A DNA stretch of 64,000 nt from JANNSX01 sp041397825 (lineage in GTDB: Bacteria; Pseudomonadota; Alphaproteobacteria; Rhizobiales; Hyphomicrobiaceae), in NCBI GenBank assembly GCA_041397825.1, contig JAWKVX010000006.1, positions 62,001 to 126,000 of the forward strand, in the 5' to 3' direction. The notes under the pieces are model-generated. The model saw nothing but the letters and a program-made list of their open reading frames with translations. It did no database searches and was not told the DNA's origin. Position 1 is the first letter of the stretch. Each line of letters starts with the position of its first letter. The position numbers were made by a program, and so were the translations under genes. Shown piece by piece: positions 7,053 to 14,849 of this stretch.

Positions 7053-10049
7053 TCAATGCGCCGCCTCCCAGTTGTCGGCGGCCTTGGCGTCGACCTTCAA
7101 CGGCACCGAGAGCTTCAGCGCCGGCTCCGGGCTCTGCTCCATGACCTTGGCAACGAGCGGCAGCGTCCCCTGAACCTCGCCCTCCGGCACCTCGAAGACG
7201 AGCTCGTCGTGGACCTGAAGCAGCATCCTCGCCTTGAGACACTTTTCCTCCAGCGCCCCCGGCATCCTCACCATCGCCCGTCGGATGATGTCGGCGGCCG
7301 AGCCCTGGATCGGCGCGTTTATGGACGCGCGCTCGAGGAAACCGCGCATCGACGGATTCTTCGTATTGATCTCGGGGAAGTGAATCTTCCGCCCGAACAG
7401 CGTCGACACGAAACCTTGCTCGTGTGCGAGCTTCTTCGTTGCCTCCATGTAGTCGCGGATGCCCGGAAAGCGCTTGAAGTAGGTAGTGATGTAGTCGCTG
7501 GCTTCCTGCTTGGAGATGCCGAGCTGGTTGGCGAGGCCAAAGGCAGAGATGCCGTAGATGATGCCGAAGTTGATCGCCTTTGCCCGCCTCCTGACCTCGG
7601 CCGGCATACCCTCGATCGGCACGCCGAACATCTCCGACGCCGTCATGGCATGAATGTCGAGGCCATCGTCGAAGGCTTTGCGCAACTGCGGAATGTCGGC
7701 CATGTGCGCCAGCACGCGGAGCTCGATCTGCGAATAGTCCGCAGAGATGATCTTGCTCCCTGTCTCGGCGATGAAAGCGGTCCGGATCTCGCGCCCTTCC
7801 TTGGTGCGGATGGGGATGTTCTGCAGATTGGGATCGGTCGAGGCCAAACGCCCGGTCGAGGTTGCGGCCATGGCGTAGGAGGTGTGAATACGTCCCGTCT
7901 CCGGATGGATGTAGCCCGGAAGGGCATCCGTGTAGGTCGATCTGAGCTTCGTCAACTGCCGCCACTCGAGCATGGTATTGACGAGGCGGCGGGCGTCATC
8001 CGGAACCTCCTCGTTGTTGGCGAGATCGTCGAGGAGACCCGCTCGCGTCTCCCACTGGCCCGTCTTCGTCTTCTTGCCGCCGGGAAGTTTCAGCTTGTCG
8101 AACAGGAGCTCGCCCAGTTGCTTCGGCGAGCCGAGATTGAATCCCTGATCGCCGATCAGGTCCTTCACCTCGGCCTCGAGTGCGGCGCTGCGCTGTGCGA
8201 ACGAGCCGGAGAGGCGGGAGAGAATGTTGCGGTCGACCTTGATGCCGGCCGCCTCCATATCGACGAGCACAGGCACGAGCGGCCGCTCCAGAGTCTCGTA
8301 GACAGTCGTCATGCGCTCGGCGACGAGGCGCGGCTTTAGGACCTGCCAGAGCCGGTAGGTCACGTCCGCATCCTCGGCGGAATACTCGGTCGCGGCATCG
8401 ACCGGCACCTCGGCGAACGTCTTGCTGGCCTTCTTGGTAGCCCCCGGCGCCTTGGCGATGACCTCCTTGAAGGAGATCGGCACATGCCCCAGATGTCGTT
8501 CGGACAGCTCGTCCATGCCGTTGCCGCCTTTGCCGGCATCGAGCACGTAGGACAGCAGCATGGTATCATCGATCGGCGTGATGCCCATGCCGTACCGACG
8601 CATGACGAGCGCATCGTATTTGAGGTTCTGCCCGATCTTGAGCGTCGCCGGGTTCTCCAGCATGGGCTTCAGGAGCGCCAGGGCCTCCTTGAGCGGGACT
8701 TGTGTCAGCTCCGAAGCTGCGCCGCCGAAGTCGAAGCCGTCTCCGGCGCGATGGGCGAGCGGCACGTAGCAGGCACGGCCTGGCTCCAAGGCGAGGGCCA
8801 CGCCGACGAGGTTCGCCTGCATGGCGTCGAGGCTGTCCGTTTCGGTGTCGAAGGCGACGCGGCCCTGCGCTTCGGCCTCCGAGATCCATTCGGCAAGGCG
8901 TTTGGCGGTTGTGACCGTCTCGTACCTGGTCCGATCGATAGGGACGGACTTCGCCTGCTTAAGGCCATAGGCGACCGCGGCATCGGGCGTTCCGGCGCCG
9001 CCATTCAAGGCCTTTGCCGGGACCGACGAGCCCGCTTTCCTCGCCGCGACGCTGTCGCCGACCGACGTCTCCAACGGCGGCGGCACGTCGGCTCCGAGCG
9101 CCTCGGCCACGCGCCGGGTCAGCGTATTGAACTCCATCTCCCGCATGAAGCCGACGAGCTTTGCGGGATCGGGGTCCTGGACAGCAATCTCGCCCAAGCC
9201 CACCTCGACCGGCACGTCGTCCTTCAGGCGCACGAGCTCACGGCTCATCCGCGCCTGATCGGCGAACTCTATGAGCTTCTCGCGCCGCTTGGGCTGCTTG
9301 ATTTCAGAAGCGCGCGCCAGGAGCGTATCGAGATCACCATACTCCTTGATGAGCTCGGCCGCCGTCTTGACGCCGATGCCGGGAACACCCGGAACGTTGT
9401 CGGTCGAATCGCCGGCCAGCGACTGCACATCGACCACCTTGTCCGGCCCGACGCCGAACTTCTCGACGACCTCGTCCGTTCCGATCCGCCGGTTCTTCAT
9501 GGTGTCGAGCATGCCGATGCCAGGTTTCACCAGCTGCATCAGATCCTTGTCGGAGGAGACGATGGTCACGTCACCGCCAGCGGCGAGCGTCTGCTTCGCA
9601 TAGGTCGCGATCAAGTCGTCGGCCTCATAGCCGTCCTGCTCGATGCAGGCGACGTTGAAGGCCTTGACGGCATCACGGATCAACGGGAATTGCGGGATCA
9701 GCTCCTCCGGCGCCGGCGGCCGGTGCGCCTTGTAGTCCTTGAAGATCTCGTTGCGGAAGTTCTCGCGCGCGGCGTCGAAGATGACGGCGACGTGGGTCGG
9801 CTTGTCGGCCTCGCGGCTGTCCTTCAAGAGCTTCCAGAGCATCTGACAGAAACCGTGCACCGCCCCGACCGGCAAGCCGTCCGAGGGCCTGGACAGCGGT
9901 GGTAGTGCATGAAACGCCCGGAAGATGTAACCCGAGCCATCGATGAGAAAGACGTGACTGCCCTTGCCGACCGGATCGTCGGTGGAGGATTTGTGATTGG
10001 TGATCGGGCGCTTGCGGGACTTGGCGGCAGTCTTGTCGGTCTCGGTCAT
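7053..10049 (-). CDS. polA: DNA polymerase I
   Basis: This 998-residue polymerase fills gaps and removes RNA primers in replication and repair. All three domains are present. The N-terminal 5'-3' exonuclease shows [30 protein letters not shown] and [19 protein letters not shown] proofreading 3'-5' exonuclease appears intact ([31 protein letters not shown]). The polymerase domain has [17 protein letters not shown], motif [16 protein letters not shown], motif [15 protein letters not shown] and motif [13 protein letters not shown]. It is somewhat longer than the E. coli enzyme owing to an N-terminal extension and an insert before the proofreading domain. It is divergent from tRNA-Arg. Confidence 0.97.
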   Translation of the reverse strand: MTETDKTAAKSRKRPITNHKSSTDDPVGKGSHVFLIDGSGYIFRAFHALPPLSRPSDGLPVGAVHGFCQMLWKLLKDSREADKPTHVAVIFDAARENFRNEIFKDYKAHRPPAPEELIPQFPLIRDAVKAFNVACIEQDGYEADDLIATYAKQTLAAGGDVTIVSSDKDLMQLVKPGIGMLDTMKNRRIGTDEVVEKFGVGPDKVVDVQSLAGDSTDNVPGVPGIGVKTAAELIKEYGDLDTLLARASEIKQPKRREKLIEFADQARMSRELVRLKDDVPVEVGLGEIAVQDPDPAKLVGFMREMEFNTLTRRVAEALGADVPPPLETSVGDSVAARKAGSSVPAKALNGGAGTPDAAVAYGLKQAKSVPIDRTRYETVTTAKRLAEWISEAEAQGRVAFDTETDSLDAMQANLVGVALALEPGRACYVPLAHRAGDGFDFGGAASELTQVPLKEALALLKPMLENPATLKIGQNLKYDALVMRRYGMGITPIDDTMLLSYVLDAGKGGNGMDELSERHLGHVPISFKEVIAKAPGATKKASKTFAEVPVDAATEYSAEDADVTYRLWQVLKPRLVAERMTTVYETLERPLVPVLVDMEAAGIKVDRNILSRLSGSFAQRSAALEAEVKDLIGDQGFNLGSPKQLGELLFDKLKLPGGKKTKTGQWETRAGLLDDLANNEEVPDDARRLVNTMLEWRQLTKLRSTYTDALPGYIHPETGRIHTSYAMAATSTGRLASTDPNLQNIPIRTKEGREIRTAFIAETGSKIISADYSQIELRVLAHMADIPQLRKAFDDGLDIHAMTASEMFGVPIEGMPAEVRRRAKAINFGIIYGISAFGLANQLGISKQEASDYITTYFKRFPGIRDYMEATKKLAHEQGFVSTLFGRKIHFPEINTKNPSMRGFLERASINAPIQGSAADIIRRAMVRMPGALEEKCLKARMLLQVHDELVFEVPEGEVQGTLPLVAKVMEQSPEPALKLSVPLKVDAKAADNWEAAH

Positions 10050-10153
10050 GAATGAAGTATAAGGGGGCCTCCGCCCGGCTCCAAGCGGCGCGGACCAACC
10101 GAGGGCCGAGCGGGTATCTCGACCTCTGCTCCCCTCCCGGCCCCTCGCGACGT

Positions 10154-10181
10154 TTGCGAAGCCGGCAGAGGTAGGCTAGAA
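10154..10181 (+). promoter_or_regulatory. Probable tRNA-Arg promoter
   Basis: TTGCGA (10154-10159) and CTAGAA (10176-10181) are 16 bases apart, placing a start of transcription a few bases before the tRNA at 10196. This is a visual match only. Confidence 0.35.
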
Positions 10182-10195
10182 ACGCCTTCGGCCAT

Positions 10196-10272
10196 GCACC
10201 CATAGCTCAGCTGGATAGAGCGCTGCCCTCCGAAGGCAGAGGTCAGAGGTTCGAATCCTCTTGGGTGCGCCA
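10196..10272 (+). tRNA. tRNA-Arg (anticodon CCG)
   Basis: A full cloverleaf is readable. The acceptor is GCACCCA (10196-10202) with TGGGTGC (10262-10268), then discriminator G and encoded CCA. The D arm is AGCTCAGCTGGATAGAGC. The anticodon stem CTGCC/GGCAG carries loop CTCCGAA, giving anticodon CCG, which reads the CGG arginine codon. The T arm holds GGTTCGAATCC. It lies in the short space between polA and the livG gene. Confidence 0.97.
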
Positions 10273-10338
10273 CGCCTCTTTACCCTGTGCCCGCCATTGA
10301 CCTATGGTCCGCCCCAAAGTGAAGGGGGCTGGTGGCGC

Positions 10339-11139
10339 ATGGCATCCGTGGCAGCGGCGATCGAGGAAAAGGCGGGACCATCGCCGGCTGCCAGCGGTGA
10401 TGCCGCCGCCATCATGCGCCTCAAGGGCCTCAGCCGCCGGTTTGGCAGCCTGATGGCACTCTCGGATGTGACGTTCGACATCAAGAAGGGCGAGATATTG
10501 GGCATCGCCGGCCCCAACGGCGCCGGCAAGACCACCTTGCTCAATCTCTGTACCGGCGCATTGGCGCCCAGCTCAGGCCAGGTGATCGTCGATGGTGAGG
10601 ACTTGGCCGGGTCACGGCCGCACGTCTTCTGCCGGGCAGGCGTGGCGCGCACCTTCCAGGTTCCCCAGGTGTTCAGCTCCATGACCATTCGGGACAATGT
10701 CTGGACAGGAGCCCGCTTCGGTTTGGCCGGCAAACGCGGCGGGGCCGATCCCAGCGATGCCGCCGATGCCGCACTCGGCGAGACGGGGCTCACTCGCATC
10801 GCCGATGAGCCGGTCGCCCGGGCCGATCTCCTGACCCGCAAGCGCGCCATGCTGGCAGCCGCCCTCGCCACCGGTCCCAAGCTCGTCTTCATGGACGAGC
10901 CATTTGGCGGGCTCAATGCGGCAGAGGTCGACGACTTCGCCGGCCTCATCCGCAAGCTGTTTCAGCAGCTTCGCATCACCTTCGTGGTCGTCGAGCACAA
11001 GATCCGGGCTCTCTCGCAACTCTCCGACCGCATGCTCATCCTCAACTTCGGTCGCGTGCTCTCGCTCGATACGCCCGAGCGGGTTCTCAATGACGAGGAG
11101 GTCATCCGCATCTATCTCGGGAAGCGAAACCTTGCTTAG
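10339..11139 (+). CDS. Branched-chain amino acid-type ABC transporter ATP-binding protein (LivG-like)
   Basis: This ATPase of about 266 residues belongs to a hydrophobic-amino-acid (HAAT) importer. Walker A is GPNGAGKTT and Walker B is KLVFMDEPFGGLN, with the LivG-specific GVARTFQVPQVFSSMT segment and a switch His in VVVEHKI. The signature loop is degenerate (DLLTRKRAMLAAAL instead of LSGGQ), as in some LivG branches. The start at 10339 follows GAAGGGGG; reading upstream would enter the tRNA. The stop overlaps the following gene by eight bases. The four-gene set here has no binding-protein gene, so the substrate cannot be guessed. Confidence 0.88.
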   Translation: MASVAAAIEEKAGPSPAASGDAAAIMRLKGLSRRFGSLMALSDVTFDIKKGEILGIAGPNGAGKTTLLNLCTGALAPSSGQVIVDGEDLAGSRPHVFCRAGVARTFQVPQVFSSMTIRDNVWTGARFGLAGKRGGADPSDAADAALGETGLTRIADEPVARADLLTRKRAMLAAALATGPKLVFMDEPFGGLNAAEVDDFAGLIRKLFQQLRITFVVVEHKIRALSQLSDRMLILNFGRVLSLDTPERVLNDEEVIRIYLGKRNLA

Positions 11140-11800
11140 CGTCAGGGAGATCGACGTCTTCTACGGCGATTTCCACGTCCTGCATGGCGTGTCGCTGGAG
11201 ATCGCCAAGGGCGAGCTGGTGGCCGTGGTCGGCGCCAACGGCCACGGCAAGAGCACACTGCTCAAGGCCATTTGCGGGCTCGTTCCCGTCTCGCGAGGTG
11301 ACATCGCCTTCGAGGGCCGGAGCCTACGAGGGCGGAAGGCGGCGCATCTGGTGGCGGATGGTCTTGCCTATGTCGCGGAGGATCGCCGGCTCTTTCCTGA
11401 CATGACCGTCCGGGAGAATCTTTTGCTCGGCGCCTATACCTCGCGCGCCCGGGCCCGCAGGAGCGAAAACCTAGCGCTCGTGCTCGATCTCTACCCCCGT
11501 CTCGCCGAGCGCCAGTCCCAACTCGCCCGCACGTTAAGCGGTGGCGAGGCGCAAATGCTTGCCCTCGGACGCGGACTGATGTCGGCTCCGCACTTCCTGG
11601 CCATCGACGAGCCGTCGCTCGGATTGGCACCCAATCTGGTCGAGAGCATGCTCGAGACGATTGCCGAGCTCAACCGGCAAGGCCTCACCATTCTGATGGT
11701 CGAACAGAGCCTGGCGCTGATGGAGGGTCTCGTCAGCCGCATCTATACGCTCGAGGAAGGCGTCATCTCCGAGACGACGGCACGAGCCGCGGCCGGATAG
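11132..11800 (+). CDS. Branched-chain amino acid-type ABC transporter ATP-binding protein (LivF-like)
   Basis: This is the second ATPase of the importer, about 222 residues. Walker A is GANGHGKST, the signature is LSGGEAQMLALGRG and Walker B is HFLAIDEPSLGLAP. LivF features include DRRLFPDMTVRENLLLGAY. No ATG or GTG fits the start: the frame opens on TTG 11132, which overlaps the livG stop and has GGGAAG seven bases upstream, so a TTG start with translational coupling is the best reading. It pairs with the LivG-like subunit and the two permeases that follow. Confidence 0.88.
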   Translation: MLSVREIDVFYGDFHVLHGVSLEIAKGELVAVVGANGHGKSTLLKAICGLVPVSRGDIAFEGRSLRGRKAAHLVADGLAYVAEDRRLFPDMTVRENLLLGAYTSRARARRSENLALVLDLYPRLAERQSQLARTLSGGEAQMLALGRGLMSAPHFLAIDEPSLGLAPNLVESMLETIAELNRQGLTILMVEQSLALMEGLVSRIYTLEEGVISETTARAAAG

Positions 11801-11818
11801 TCGGAGAAAGCAAGAGAC

Positions 11819-12691
11819 GTGCACCAGATCGTCGAGGTCATTTTCGGAGGTATTGCCCAGGGCGCGGTCTACTGCGTCATCGCTGTCGGGCTGTCGATGG
11901 TCTACGGCACCGCACGCGTACTGAACTTCGCTCACGGTTCTCTCTACACGACCGGCGGCTACATCGCCTGGATGCTGACCGCAGGGTACCTCGGATTGCC
12001 GCTCTGGGCCGGGATCGCCCTGCTCGTCCCGATCCTCTTCCTGATCGGCGCCGGTCTCGAGCGCGTCGTCGTCCGCCCCTTGCGCGCCGGTGCCAACTGG
12101 AAAACCACCATAATGATGGCAACGCTCGGCCTCGCCTTCCTGCTCGACAATCTGTTCCAGGTCCTGTTCGGGCCGATTCCCAAGGTCATACCTCCGTTCA
12201 CCGACGGGACGATCGAGCTCATGGGCACGACGGTCTCGCTCTATCGGGTCTGGATGCTGGCCATTGCCGTCGCCATCGTCGTCGCGCTCGAGGTGTTCCT
12301 GTCGGCGACGATCTTCGGACAGGCCGTCCGCGCCGTCGCTCAGGACATGCAGGGCGCGACACAGGTTGGCATCGATGTCAATCAGATCTTCGCCTTCACC
12401 TTCGGTCTTTCGGTCGTGCTGACGGGGCTCGCCGGCGTGCTGCTGGCGCCGATCTATCTCGTCTCACCGCTCGGCGGTTGGGCGCCCTTTCTGAAGGCTT
12501 TCGTCATCGTCGTATTCGGAGGGCTCGGCTCGACACGCGGAGCCTTCATCGCGGCATTCGTCCTCGCCCTGATCGAGGCGCTGGTCGTCTACTACGTGGG
12601 CGCGTCCTGGACGTTGCCCATCTGGTTGATCACCCTACTGGTGGTCCTGATGATCCGGCCCCGGGGCCTGCTGGGAAAATGGGAAGCCTGA
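11819..12691 (+). CDS. Branched-chain amino acid-type ABC permease (LivH-like)
   Basis: This inner-membrane permease has 290 residues and a GTG start. The N-terminal signature (GIAQGAVYCVIAVGLSMVYGTARVLNFAHGS) is that of LivH, and the cytoplasmic coupling loop (GQAVRAVAQDMQGATQVGID) is present. About eight membrane segments are visible. It starts 18 bases after livF and ends four bases before livM. The assignment to family is firm; the transported solute is unknown. Confidence 0.9.
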   Translation: MHQIVEVIFGGIAQGAVYCVIAVGLSMVYGTARVLNFAHGSLYTTGGYIAWMLTAGYLGLPLWAGIALLVPILFLIGAGLERVVVRPLRAGANWKTTIMMATLGLAFLLDNLFQVLFGPIPKVIPPFTDGTIELMGTTVSLYRVWMLAIAVAIVVALEVFLSATIFGQAVRAVAQDMQGATQVGIDVNQIFAFTFGLSVVLTGLAGVLLAPIYLVSPLGGWAPFLKAFVIVVFGGLGSTRGAFIAAFVLALIEALVVYYVGASWTLPIWLITLLVVLMIRPRGLLGKWEA

Positions 12692-12695
12692 GGGA

Positions 12696-13730
12696 ATGAT
12701 CGTGGCGAGGAGACGAGCACACGCGGCTGCGCTGGGGGGAACAGGCATGCCGCCGGCCTGGGCTGAGCGCGGGTTCTGGATCGTGGTTGCTGCCCTGGCG
12801 CTGGCAGGCTTCCTCATCGACAGCAGCTACATCCGGCACGTGCTGATCCTCTGCTTCCTGTGGTGCATCGTGGCCGCGTCCTGGGATCTGGTGATCGGCT
12901 ATGCCGGCATCCTCAACTACGGCCAGCTGGTCTTCTTCGCTTTCGGGGCCTACGTCTCCGGGTTCCTGGCGGCCAAGCTCGGCGTCACGCCACTCTTGGC
13001 GATGGCGATCGCGGCCGGTGTGACCGGCCTTGTCGGTTTGCTGATCGGCCTGCCATGCCTAAGATTGCGCGGCGAGTATGTGGCGCTCTTCACCTTCGCC
13101 GTGCATCTGGCGATGCCGCCGGTCATTCAGCAAGGCCGCGATCTCGGGCTTGGCGGCAATACCGGGCTGCTCGGCATACCACCCGTCAATTTCTTCGGCT
13201 ACGTCGTCGGACCGCTCGACAAGCTCGGCTGGTTCTATGTGACCCTCGCTGCCGCGGCGGCGTCGGTGTATCTGATCTACTTCGTCGTGCTTCGAAGCCG
13301 TCTCGGACACGCCTTCATCGCGCTCCGTGATTCAGAAGGTTTCGCGCGCGCACTCGGCGTCGACGACCTCAGATACAAGCTGCTCGCCTTCTCGATCTCC
13401 GCCCTGTTCGCCGGCTTTGCCGGCGCCCTCTACGCTCACTACACGACCGTGGTGACACCGAAAATCCTCGGCAACGAGTTCTTCCTGATGGCCATGGTCA
13501 TGCTGGCCATCGGCGGTATGGGGCGGTTCCCCGGCGCCATCGTCGGCGCCTTCCTGGTCATCATCGGCAACGAGCTGCTCCGGAGCTTCGACACGTACCG
13601 GCTGCTGATCCTCGGCATCGTCGTCGTGCTGACCGTGCTGCTGCTGCCGAACGGCCTGGTCTCGCTCGCCGAGCGGATGGGATGGCGGAAGCCAGGATCG
13701 CGAACGATCAGCGCGTCGGCCGAGGGCTGA
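12696..13730 (+). CDS. Branched-chain amino acid-type ABC permease (LivM-like)
   Basis: This is the second permease of the importer, 344 residues, with about ten hydrophobic segments. LivM features are SWDLVIGYAGILNYGQLVFFAFGAYV and the coupling loop RLGHAFIALRDSEGFARALGV. GAGGGA precedes the ATG at 12696; a start at 12747 is possible. It closes the livGFHM run. The following gene, fdsD, converges on it from the other strand about 56 bases away. Confidence 0.9.
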   Translation: MIVARRRAHAAALGGTGMPPAWAERGFWIVVAALALAGFLIDSSYIRHVLILCFLWCIVAASWDLVIGYAGILNYGQLVFFAFGAYVSGFLAAKLGVTPLLAMAIAAGVTGLVGLLIGLPCLRLRGEYVALFTFAVHLAMPPVIQQGRDLGLGGNTGLLGIPPVNFFGYVVGPLDKLGWFYVTLAAAAASVYLIYFVVLRSRLGHAFIALRDSEGFARALGVDDLRYKLLAFSISALFAGFAGALYAHYTTVVTPKILGNEFFLMAMVMLAIGGMGRFPGAIVGAFLVIIGNELLRSFDTYRLLILGIVVVLTVLLLPNGLVSLAERMGWRKPGSRTISASAEG

Positions 13731-13786
13731 CGGCGGAAGAGCGGGGGCCGATCGACATTCGGATATCGGGATCTGGCGTGTAGCCC

Positions 13787-14011
13787 TCAGGCGGCGGAGC
13801 TCGCCGGTTTCATCGCCTTGATGGCCTCCAGAGCCAGCGGCTCGAGTCCAGCGCCACCCTTCGCGACGTGCTCCGTGATCTGGCGACGCATCCTCGGATC
13901 CCAGAACTTCTCGAGATGATCCGTCACTTGCGGCAGCGCGCGATCATGCCCCTGTGCCGCGAAGAACTTGGCGATCTGATTGGCCATCGTGACGAGCTTC
14001 TCAGGCTGCAT
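13787..14011 (-). CDS. fdsD: Formate dehydrogenase delta subunit
   Basis: This small 74-residue subunit of the cytosolic NAD-linked molybdenum formate dehydrogenase has the typical FdsD pattern: LVTMANQIAKFFAAQGHD near the start, then VTDHLEKFWDPRMRRQI and a short hydrophobic end. The delta subunit is needed for assembly or stability of the complex in related organisms. It overlaps the end of fdhD by 11 bases and is the last gene of the fds operon. Confidence 0.9.
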   Translation of the reverse strand: MQPEKLVTMANQIAKFFAAQGHDRALPQVTDHLEKFWDPRMRRQITEHVAKGGAGLEPLALEAIKAMKPASSAA

Positions 14012-14846
14012 GATCGGATACCTTCACTGTGATGCGGCGCCCTTTGTGATCCAGGCCAAGCCGCTCAGGATGGGTGAACACCTCAAAACCGTCCGCACGA
14101 GCGACGGCAACGAGCGTGATGCCTGCGGCATCCGCTGTTCGGATGGCAAGATCGGTGGGCGCGGACACGGCCACGATAACCGGGGCACCGGCCATTGCCG
14201 TCTTCTGGACCATCTCGACAGATACCCGGCTGGTCAGCAGCACGATACCGATGGTGGCATCGGCGCCCCGGATCGCCAGCGTGCCGACGAGCTTGTCGAG
14301 CGCGTTGTGGCGACCGACATCCTCGGCGAGGGCGACAAGGCCGCCGGATGGCGACCAGAAGCCGGCCCCGTGCACGGCGTGTGTCGATCGGTTGAGCTCC
14401 TGGGCAGGGGCGAGTGTCGTCAGCGCTTGGAATATCTCGTCGGCCGTGAAGCGGGCATCGCTCGTGATCGGACGCAACGCGGGCACCGCCTCGGCGAGGC
14501 TCTCAATGCCACAAAGCCCGCATCCCGTCGGGCCGGCGACGTGACGACGTCGCTCGGCAAGTCGTCTCGCGCGTCCCTCGTCGAGCCACATGCGGAGCTC
14601 GATCCCCTGCTCATGGGAGACGACCTCGAGCGATTGGATCTCCACCCCGGACGAGACAATCCCTTCGCTGAGGCTGAACCCCATGGCGATGGCCTCGAGA
14701 TCATGGGGGGTTGCCATCATCACGGCGTAGGTCGTGCCGTTGTAGACGAAGGCTACCGGCGTCTCGACCGGAACAGTTCGCTCGCGGGGGTCGACGGCGC
14801 CACCGCCGACCCTGAGCGTCGCCATCCTGATGGAGGCCTCCAACAT
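14001..14846 (-). CDS. fdhD: Formate dehydrogenase accessory sulfurtransferase FdhD
   Basis: FdhD passes sulfur from a cysteine desulfurase to the molybdenum cofactor of formate dehydrogenase. This 281-residue protein shows the sulfur-carrying Cys loop GPTGCGLCGIESL and the conserved AEDVGRHNALDKLVG and LTSRVSVEMVQK segments. ATG 14846 lies just after the fdsA stop; ATG 14825 is a possible later start preceded by GGAGG. Its place between fdsA and fdsD is the usual order of fds operons. Confidence 0.95.
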   Translation of the reverse strand: MLEASIRMATLRVGGGAVDPRERTVPVETPVAFVYNGTTYAVMMATPHDLEAIAMGFSLSEGIVSSGVEIQSLEVVSHEQGIELRMWLDEGRARRLAERRRHVAGPTGCGLCGIESLAEAVPALRPITSDARFTADEIFQALTTLAPAQELNRSTHAVHGAGFWSPSGGLVALAEDVGRHNALDKLVGTLAIRGADATIGIVLLTSRVSVEMVQKTAMAGAPVIVAVSAPTDLAIRTADAAGITLVAVARADGFEVFTHPERLGLDHKGRRITVKVSDHAA

Positions 14847-14849
14847 GCG

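Noticed and set aside
6978..9905. Two long plus-strand frames opposite polA (about 450 and 470 codons)
   Set aside because: Both are antisense mirrors of a fully motif-bearing polymerase gene, a common effect in GC-rich DNA.
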